Origin: Phycisphaerales bacterium
Lineage (GTDB): Bacteria > Planctomycetota > Phycisphaerae > Phycisphaerales > UBA1924
Assembly (NCBI GenBank): GCA_003511945.1
Contig: DOJA01000035.1
Location: 5,137-11,911, forward strand
DNA length: 6,775 nt
Reading direction: 5' to 3'
Positions 1-5,165 of this stretch are shown piece after piece (the stretch's first letter is position 1; each line of letters opens with the position of its first letter). The notes under the pieces were generated by a model. The model ran no database searches and was not told the DNA's origin. It worked only from the letters and a program-made list of their open reading frames with translations. The translations under genes were made by a program, and so were the position numbers.

Positions 1-231
1 GCTGACGAACTTGTTCCCGGCACCATGCTCGATCTCCTGCTCGACCCCCTGACGGGCACCGAGCGTAGCCGATGGGCGGTTCCGGGCGATGGCGGCAGCG
101 ACGACGAGATGACGGGTTGCAAACCCGTCCCACCGAAGAGCGAGAAGCAAGAGGAGAAGCACAAGGAGAAGGAGAGGGACAAGCAGCACGCGAGGCCTTG
201 GGCAGCTCGGGCGGGCGCGTATGCTCGCGGC
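1..231. other. Leader region upstream of surE
   Basis: No convincing gene lies here. The surE frame stays open back to the left edge, but the translated stretch before M232 is hydrophilic, rich in K/E/R/G and unlike any SurE N-terminus, so it is read as non-coding. The region holds a perfect hairpin at 111-129 and a purine-rich stretch at about 135-184 with several GGAG cores. On the minus strand an AGGAG (38..34) stands 7 bases before an ATG (26..24), so a divergent gene may begin at the left edge; only eight codons of it would be visible. No clear -35/-10 pair was found. Confidence 0.5.
111..129. repeat. Perfect 8-bp hairpin in the surE leader
   Basis: The arms GACGGGTT (111-118) and AACCCGTC (122-129) are perfect reverse complements around a GCA centre. 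It can also be drawn as a 5-bp stem (112-116/124-128) with a 7-base loop TTGCAAA. No T-run follows on either strand, so it is not a classical terminator. It stands about 100 bases before the surE start and could be a leader structure or a protein-binding palindrome. Its function is not known. Confidence 0.5.
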
Positions 232-1104
232 ATGCGCATCCTGCTTACCAACGACGACGGCATCCACGCCCCGGGGATCGAGGCGCTGTACCGCGCGCTG
301 GTCGACCTGGACGGGCGGTTCGGCGGGCCGGTGTGCGGGGCGGAGGTGGTCTGGCCGGTGGCCCCGCTCGAGGTGCAGTCCGCGACCTCGCACGGCGTCA
401 CCTTCAGGACGCCCCTGATGGTCACCCAGGAGACGGTGAGCCCGGAGATGACCGGGCTGGCGGTGGACGGGCGTCCGGCGGACTGCGTGAAACTGGCGAT
501 CTGCTCGCTGTGGCCGGAGCGGTTCGGTGCGGGCTCGCGTCCGGACCTGGTGATCAGCGGGATGAACGCGGGGGCCAATGTCGGGATCAATGTGATCTAC
601 TCGGGCACGGTGGCGGCGGCGATCGAGGCGGCGTTCCTGGGGGTGCCGTCGATCGCGGTGTCGCTGCACCTGGGGCGCGGGACGACGCGGTTCGACCTCG
701 GGGCCGCGCACGCGCGCCGGGCGATCGAGCGCGTCGTGCGGGGCGGGATGACGGGCGACGCGGAGGCGCCCCTGGGTCCGCACGACTGCCTGTCGATCAA
801 CATCCCCTGCTGCCAGCAGGAGCCGCTCGACCCGCCGACGCCCGAGGAGCCGGAACTGGTGTTCTGCCCGATGAACACGCACGGGCTGAACGACTCCTAC
901 GAGCGCCGGGTCTCGCCCGGCGGGGACCTGTACTACTGGGCGAGCGGCCACGGGCTGGACTTCCGCTCCGCGGACCCGGGGACGGATGTGGACCTGCTGC
1001 TGCGCCGGAAGATCACCGTGACCCCGCTGCGGTACGACCTCACGGCGCACCATCGGCTGGCGCCCTGGCGCCGCGCGCTGGACGGTGCGCCGGCGCGCCC
1101 GTGA
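232..1104 (+). CDS. surE: 5'/3'-nucleotidase SurE
   Basis: This gene encodes the stationary-phase survival nucleotidase SurE, 290 aa. The family removes phosphate from nucleoside 5'- and 3'-monophosphates in the cytoplasm using a divalent metal. The N-terminus MRILLTNDDG carries the metal-binding pair D8-D9. Further family marks are QSATSH (S50 as the probable third ligand), GRPADCVKLA (80-89), ISGMNAGANVG (108-118, N112 as a ligand), VIYSGTVAAA (121-130) and, near the C-terminus, ITVTPLRYDLTAH. The ATG at 232 was chosen because it begins the conserved core exactly as in E. coli SurE (about 253 aa); the frame is open upstream but that part is not SurE-like. No Shine-Dalgarno sequence precedes this start. 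The loop that usually reads APDR is APLE here (361-372). The protein is somewhat longer than the E. coli one, with extra residues in the second half. It stands alone on the + strand and converges on the HDOD gene. Confidence 0.95.
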   Translation: MRILLTNDDGIHAPGIEALYRALVDLDGRFGGPVCGAEVVWPVAPLEVQSATSHGVTFRTPLMVTQETVSPEMTGLAVDGRPADCVKLAICSLWPERFGAGSRPDLVISGMNAGANVGINVIYSGTVAAAIEAAFLGVPSIAVSLHLGRGTTRFDLGAAHARRAIERVVRGGMTGDAEAPLGPHDCLSINIPCCQQEPLDPPTPEEPELVFCPMNTHGLNDSYERRVSPGGDLYYWASGHGLDFRSADPGTDVDLLLRRKITVTPLRYDLTAHHRLAPWRRALDGAPARP

Positions 1105-1114
1105 AGAAACAACA

Positions 1115-1140
1115 GGCGGCACGACGCTTGCCGTGCCGCC
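1115..1140 (-). terminator. Probable intrinsic terminator of the HDOD transcript
   Basis: The arms GGCGGCACG (1115-1123) and CGTGCCGCC (1132-1140) form a perfect 9-bp stem with an 8-base loop. Read on the minus strand the stem is followed by TGTTGTTTCTTCAC (1114 down to 1101), a T-rich tail; on the + strand it is followed by CGGAGGGAGAAAG, with no T. The orientation therefore fits the end of the minus-strand HDOD transcript, 77 bases past its stop. It begins 10 bases after the surE stop, so it may also slow + strand transcription. Confidence 0.65.
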
Positions 1141-1168
1141 CGGAGGGAGAAAGAGAGACTGGGTGAAC

Positions 1169-1206
1169 CGCGTGGAGCAGGCGCTTCCGTGCGCCCGCTT
1201 CACGCG
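1169..1206 (-). terminator. Long hairpin just after the HDOD stop codon
   Basis: Arms 1169-1184 and 1191-1206 pair over 16 positions with one G-T wobble and one A/C mismatch, closing a 6-base loop TTCCGT. It begins 11 bases after the HDOD stop on the minus strand. A pyrimidine-rich stretch follows on that strand (about 1162 down to 1141) but no strict T-run. It could be a first, weaker terminator or a 3' stabilising structure, with hairpin 1115-1140 as the main stop. The pairing is seen directly; the role is inferred. Confidence 0.5.
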
Positions 1207-1216
1207 AGCGATCGGG

Positions 1217-2179
1217 TCAGTTGAGGAGCGACTCGACCTCCGCGGACTGCTGGGCGAGGTTCTCGCGGATCTCGGCGAGGGCCTTGTCGGTGAGCTTCAG
1301 GGACTCGCTGATGGAGGGATCGATGTCGAGCGAGGGCAGGTCGAGGCGGTAGCCCCCGGTGAGCTCGCCCGCGAGCCGGTCGGCGACATAGACCACGCTC
1401 ACCAGCGTGCGGGCCTCCGAGGGCGCGTCGTGCGGGGCGTGGTGGTTGCCGGTGACGGCGGCGAAGACCTTGGGGAACTTCCACTTCTCGCTCAGCGCCT
1501 TGCCGAACTCCTGGTGGGTGGCGCCGAAGGCCTTCTGCTCGAGGTCGAGCATCGCCAGCGAGGGGACGCCCTCCTTGCTGACCTTCAGGTTGTTCATCAC
1601 CTCGATCAGCCCGTTCCGGTTGACCTGGAGCTCGACCATCACGCCGATGTCGTGCATGAGCCCGGCGAGGAAGGCCTCGTCGGGGAGCCCGAGCTTCGCC
1701 TGGTCAGCGATGATCTTGGCCGCGGCGGCGGTGTGGACGGAGTGCGCCCACAGGTCCTTGGCGCTGAACGCCGGGCACAGCTGCCCGCCCTTGAAGAGCT
1801 TGGCGAGCGACGCGGAGATGGCGATGTTCTTCACCGCGTTGAGCCCCAGAAGGACGATCGCGCGGTTGATCGAGCCGATCTGGCCCGGCAGGCCGTAGAA
1901 GGAGGAGTTGACGACCTTGAGGATGCGGCTGCACAGCGCCGGGTCGTTGGCGATGACCTGGTGAAGGTCCTGGGCGGTCGAGGTGGGATCCTCGACGAGC
2001 TCGACGATCTTGAGCGTGATCTCGGGCAGGGTCGCGATGTGGCTGATCTCGCGGATCGCGTTGTCGACGACGCTGGCGCCCTTGGGCTTGCTGGTCGTGT
2101 CGGCGGCCTTGGCGTTCATGAGCGGGGGATCTCCCTTGGGCTGCTGCGCGTCACGCGCCGCGGGCCGCGTCGGGGTCAT
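1217..2179 (-). CDS. HDOD-domain signalling protein
   Basis: This is a stand-alone HDOD protein, 320 aa from the chosen ATG. HDOD domains are relatives of HD phosphohydrolases found in bacterial signalling, motility and cell-cycle control; the target of this one is unknown. The domain runs from about residue 45 (ISHIATLPEI) to about 272. Typical marks are VNSSFYGLP (90-98), the INRAIVLLGL helix, LWAHS (H146), LMHDIG (H176-D177), ATHQEFG (H222), NHH (H246-H247) and YVADR (D267). The set of HD metal-binding positions therefore looks complete, although many HDOD proteins have lost some of them. The start is uncertain: a TTG at 2245 would give 342 aa, ATG 2179 gives 320 aa after a weak GGGAA, and ATG 2119 gives 300 aa after GGGAG at 11 bases. 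The first 40 or so residues are low-complexity in all versions. There is no membrane segment. The gene follows neuC on the same strand by 69 bases, but a functional link to the sugar operon is not evident. Confidence 0.9.
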   Translation of the reverse strand: MTPTRPAARDAQQPKGDPPLMNAKAADTTSKPKGASVVDNAIREISHIATLPEITLKIVELVEDPTSTAQDLHQVIANDPALCSRILKVVNSSFYGLPGQIGSINRAIVLLGLNAVKNIAISASLAKLFKGGQLCPAFSAKDLWAHSVHTAAAAKIIADQAKLGLPDEAFLAGLMHDIGVMVELQVNRNGLIEVMNNLKVSKEGVPSLAMLDLEQKAFGATHQEFGKALSEKWKFPKVFAAVTGNHHAPHDAPSEARTLVSVVYVADRLAGELTGGYRLDLPSLDIDPSISESLKLTDKALAEIRENLAQQSAEVESLLN

Positions 2180-2248
2180 CGTCGAGTTCCCGGTCCGACT
2201 TTCGTCTTGCCCCTTCGGCGCAGACGAATCGGTGGGCTTCCCCAACCG

Positions 2249-3391
2249 TCAGTATGCGCAGCGCTTGCGGGACCATCCCCGATCGTGGGGGTTGATCTCG
2301 GCGAGGAGTGCGACGGCGCGTTCCCCGGCGCGCCCGTCGCCGTAGGGGTGGGTCAGCGTTGAGCGGTCGAGCGCGAGCGCGTGTCCGATGGCCCGGGCGA
2401 CCGCGCCGGGCGTGGGCTCAAGAGCGTCGATGACGCTCGGGGGGCGCTCGCGCCCGCCCTGGCGGGGTCCGATGTTCACCGCGGGCAGTCGCAGGGCGGC
2501 GGCCTCGATGAGCGCCGCGCTGGAGTTGCCGACGATCACGCCCGACGGGTCGAGCGCCAGGCGCTTGAGCAACCCGACGAACCGGCCGCGCGGGAGGTGG
2601 TCCACCAGCGGCCAGCCGTTCGCGCCCGCCGCTCTCTGAAGTTCATCGAGCACCCACTCGCGCCCCGCGTCGAAGTTGGGCGAGAGCACAAGCACGCGGC
2701 GCCCTGCGAGGGCCTGGGCGGCGGCGCGAACCCAGGCGCGCTCTTCCGATTCGCTCAGCCCGGCGGGGTGCAGCAGCAGGACCGCGCTGGGCGCGTCGAG
2801 CTCGCGCAGTGGCTCGTCGTCCAGTGGCGGAGTGTCACGGAGGGCGTCGATCGCGGGCGAGCCGATGAACTGGACGCGGTGCTGCTCTTCGCCCGAGCGC
2901 AGCAGGCGGGCCGCGGACTGGGGCGACGCGGCAAGGTGCAGGTGCGCCAATCGTGACAGGGCGTGGCGCATGGACTCGTCGACGATGCCCTCGGCGCGGT
3001 CCCCCGCGTGGAGGTGCGCGAGCCCCACGCCCGCGATGGCGGCGGCGGCTCCGGCGGCGAACGCCTCGATGCGGTCGCCCAGCACGACGACCCAGTCGGG
3101 CGCGACGCGCTCGAACAACGAGGCGAACGAATCGATGCCGCGACCGACGGCACGGGCGTCGTGGAAGCGCCCGGTCTCGCCCGGGCGCTGCATCTCGATG
3201 CGGGCGCCTAGAGCGACGCCGGCGTGCTGGACATCGCGCCAGGTCTCGGCGGGGGGCAGGAGGTGCGAGCCGCAGGCGACGACGGAGGTCGAGAGCGCCG
3301 GGTGGGCCAGCGCGGCACGGATGACGGGCAGCAGGAGCCCGAAGTCGGCGCGGGAGCCGGTGACGACAAGGATGGATCGTGCGCCGGTCAC
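2249..3391 (-). CDS. neuC: NeuC-type hydrolysing UDP-N-acetylglucosamine 2-epimerase
   Basis: This 380-aa protein has the GT-B fold of hydrolysing UDP-GlcNAc 2-epimerases. The family splits UDP and inverts C2, giving ManNAc (NeuC) or the 2,4-diacetamido trideoxy analogue (LegG). Marks are ILVVTGSRADFGLL (7-20), LGDRIEAFAAG (104-114), HLHAGDRAEG (126-135), VDESMRHALSRLAHLH (137-152), IGSPAIDAL (176-184), GNSSAALIEA (288-297) and NIGPRQGGRERP (306-317). The length is usual for the family. The common HGGE/D loop reads HAGD here. The start is GTG at 3391, whose GTGA overlaps the neuB stop by 4 bases and places the TGSRADFG strand at the expected distance. It is the last sugar gene of the operon. 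Neu5Ac and legionaminic pathways use close homologues at this step, so substrate identity is open; the NeuC family itself is clear. Confidence 0.92.
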   Translation of the reverse strand: MTGARSILVVTGSRADFGLLLPVIRAALAHPALSTSVVACGSHLLPPAETWRDVQHAGVALGARIEMQRPGETGRFHDARAVGRGIDSFASLFERVAPDWVVVLGDRIEAFAAGAAAAIAGVGLAHLHAGDRAEGIVDESMRHALSRLAHLHLAASPQSAARLLRSGEEQHRVQFIGSPAIDALRDTPPLDDEPLRELDAPSAVLLLHPAGLSESEERAWVRAAAQALAGRRVLVLSPNFDAGREWVLDELQRAAGANGWPLVDHLPRGRFVGLLKRLALDPSGVIVGNSSAALIEAAALRLPAVNIGPRQGGRERPPSVIDALEPTPGAVARAIGHALALDRSTLTHPYGDGRAGERAVALLAEINPHDRGWSRKRCAY

Positions 3392-4413
3392 GACAGATCA
3401 TCCGCGTGCAACGGCGCGTCCGCCTCGACCGCGCGGGCCAGCGGGCGCCCGACAACCTCGGACAGTCGCCACGGCTCGAGGCCGGTGCCGGGGCGCTTGA
3501 CGCAGAGGTCCCCGGGCGCGAGCGTGCGCCCCGCGCCGAGCGCGCGGGTGGTGACGATCGACTGGCGGCTCACGCTCCGGACATCGCGCTCGACGGCGCC
3601 GACTGACTTGTGCCCCGAGCCCAGCATCGTGAAGGCCAGGCGCGCCAGGCGGGCGTACTCAGCGAACTGCGCGGGGTCGAGCGACGAGGCGTGGTCAGGG
3701 CCCTTGGCGCGCCGATCGAGCGTCAGGTGCTTCTCGAGGATGCACGCGCCCGCGCTGACCGCGATCATGCCGGTCTCGACGCGCTCGGTGTGATCGCTGT
3801 ACCCGGTGGGCCGGCCGGTGCGTCGGCGGATCTGCGCCAGCGCGCCGATCGACGCCTCGGCGTCGGGCGTGGGGTAGGCGCTGACGCACTGCAGCAGCGC
3901 GAGCGGGGCGCCGGCGCTCCAGGAGACGGCGCGCTCGATCTCCCCGAGGTCGGCGGCCCCGGTGCTCAGGATCAGCGGCCTGCCGGTCCGCGCCAGGGAC
4001 TCGATGAGCGGGCGATGGATGATGTCGGGGGAGGCGGTCTTGTAGGCGTCGAAGCCCACGCTCTCCGCCTCGGGCACAAGGGGCGTGCTGAACACGGTGG
4101 CGATGCACGCCAGGCCCAGGGCGCGGGCGCGGGAGGCAATCGCGGCGAGCGCACGGGCGTCCAGCTCCAGGCGGCGCAGCATGTTGATGGGGTCGCGCTC
4201 CCCCGCGTCGCGCTGATACTGGGCGAGCGCGCCCGCGCGGCTCATGAGAAGGTCGGCCCTGAAGAACTGCACCTTCACCGCGTCGGCCCCGGCCCGGGCG
4301 GCGGCCTCGGTCAGAGCGAGCGCCTGCTCCGCAGAGCCGTCGTGGTTCACGCCGATCTCCGCGATGATGAGGGGCGGGCATCCGTCGCCGATGGTGCGCT
4401 CGCCGATTCTCAT
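3388..4413 (-). CDS. neuB: N-acetylneuraminate synthase family protein NeuB
   Basis: This 341-aa enzyme should condense a 2-epimerised amino sugar (ManNAc or a legionaminic-type analogue) with phosphoenolpyruvate to a nonulosonic acid, with divalent metal. The N-terminal TIM barrel shows IIAEIGVNHDGS (16-27, E19), AGADAVKVQFF (41-51), FDAYKTASPD (121-130), STGAADLGEIERAV (150-163), GYSDHTE (204-210), EKHLTLDRRAKGPDH (227-241, H229 and H241) and K269. A C-terminal antifreeze-like (SAF) domain starts near 282 with SRQSIV (R283, the arginine that reaches the partner's site in known dimers) and contains KRPGTG (306-311). Length and order match the family. The ATG at 4413 was chosen over the longer open frame because the protein then starts as in homologues, a GGAG lies 7 bases upstream, and ATGA overlaps the neuA stop. 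Its stop overlaps the neuC start. Confidence 0.95.
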   Translation of the reverse strand: MRIGERTIGDGCPPLIIAEIGVNHDGSAEQALALTEAAARAGADAVKVQFFRADLLMSRAGALAQYQRDAGERDPINMLRRLELDARALAAIASRARALGLACIATVFSTPLVPEAESVGFDAYKTASPDIIHRPLIESLARTGRPLILSTGAADLGEIERAVSWSAGAPLALLQCVSAYPTPDAEASIGALAQIRRRTGRPTGYSDHTERVETGMIAVSAGACILEKHLTLDRRAKGPDHASSLDPAQFAEYARLARLAFTMLGSGHKSVGAVERDVRSVSRQSIVTTRALGAGRTLAPGDLCVKRPGTGLEPWRLSEVVGRPLARAVEADAPLHADDLS

Positions 4414-5165
4414 CGATGGGCTCCGGCCCGTGCGGAGAGGACCGCGTCGGCGACGATCAGGTCGATCTCGCTGTCGATGTCGACCACGGCGCCCCCCGGA
4501 CTCACGATCCCGCGCCGATCGGCGCCGAAGAAGGCGTGCGGGCCGGGCGTCACGCCGGGAACTTCCAGGTACAGCGCTCCGCGCGTGACGACCAGCACGC
4601 CGCCGTCGGGGATGTGCGCCGGGGGAAGGTCCTGGCGACGGTACACGCCGTGGTTGAGCACGGGGCCTTCCCACGGACGGACGACGCCGCCCTGATCGGC
4701 GGGCGCGACGACGGCGGTCCACCACGGGTGGTGCTTGCCCACGGGGGCGTAGGATTGCACGGAGTGCGCGCCGGTCTCGCGGAGCATCGCGACGGCGCGC
4801 CCGACGAGCCCCGCGGGGCGCACGGGGACATTGGCGTAGAGGATCACGACGGCGTCGAATCGCTCGCGGGGCGTCGGCTCTTCGAGCGCGCGCACCGCGT
4901 GGCGGGCGGCGGCGTCCACGGTCGCTGTGTCATCGGCCAGTTCGGGCGGGCGGGCGACGACATCAATTCCCAGCGCCAGCGCGAGTTCCTGCGCATCGGG
5001 CGCATCGGTGCTGAGGGCGGTGCGCGCGACGGCGCCGGCGTCGCGTGCGGCGAGCGCGTGGTCGATCGTCCAGCACAGGCAGGGCCGCCCGGCGACGGGG
5101 CGCATGTTCTTCCCGGGCACGCCCTTGCTCCCGGCGCGGGCGAGGATGAGCGCCAGCGTGTTCAC
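4410..5165 (-). CDS. neuA: Acylneuraminate cytidylyltransferase family protein NeuA
   Basis: This 251-aa protein should activate the nonulosonic acid with CTP, giving the CMP-sugar for glycosyl transfer. The nucleotide-binding loop is LARAGSKGVPGKN (8-20). STD (52-54), HHPWW (145-149), YRRQDLP (175-181) and DIDSEIDL (229-236, with D229 and D231 as probable metal ligands) follow in the usual order. The common QPTSPLR segment reads LYANVPVR (109-116), a pattern I recall from a subset of bacterial NeuA-like proteins. The start was set at GTG 5165, whose GTGA overlaps the upstream stop by 4 bases; a second GTG at 5177 would add four residues. No Shine-Dalgarno is present, in keeping with coupled translation. 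The stop overlaps the neuB ATG. Which acid it activates (Neu5Ac, legionaminic or other) cannot be read from the sequence. Confidence 0.92.
   Translation of the reverse strand: MNTLALILARAGSKGVPGKNMRPVAGRPCLCWTIDHALAARDAGAVARTALSTDAPDAQELALALGIDVVARPPELADDTATVDAAARHAVRALEEPTPRERFDAVVILYANVPVRPAGLVGRAVAMLRETGAHSVQSYAPVGKHHPWWTAVVAPADQGGVVRPWEGPVLNHGVYRRQDLPPAHIPDGGVLVVTRGALYLEVPGVTPGPHAFFGADRRGIVSPGGAVVDIDSEIDLIVADAVLSARAGAHR
4421..4424 (-). promoter_or_regulatory. Ribosome binding site of neuB
   Basis: On the minus strand GGAG stands 7 bases before the ATG at 4413. It lies inside the end of neuA. Together with the ATGA overlap it decides the neuB start among the longer open-frame options. Confidence 0.55.

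Noticed and set aside
70..136. A tRNA gene around the hairpin at 111-129
   Set aside because: Reading the hairpin as a T-arm gives a 6-of-7 acceptor pairing (70-76 with 129-135), but the T-loop is TTGCAAA rather than TTCRA, only 35 bases remain for the D and anticodon arms, and neither arm can be folded. Reading it as an anticodon arm leaves no D-arm or T-arm.
25..231. N-terminal extension of SurE by 69 residues from an ATG at 25
   Set aside because: The stretch is low-complexity and charged, shows no SurE similarity, and the ATG at 232 begins the protein exactly at the conserved core. The open frame can be explained by the high GC content.
1085..2362. A 425-codon + strand frame opposite the HDOD gene
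   Set aside because: It mirrors the HDOD codons and has no recognisable domain. Such long antisense frames are expected where third positions are nearly all G or C.
3610..4695. A 361-codon + strand frame opposite neuB and neuA
   Set aside because: The minus strand carries clear NeuB and NeuA motifs across the same bases; the + strand translation is G/R/A/D-rich without a domain.
4414..4725. neuB extended upstream to 4725
   Set aside because: The added 104 residues are arginine-rich and lie out of frame over neuA coding sequence. The ATG at 4413 has a GGAG and starts the known NeuB N-terminus.
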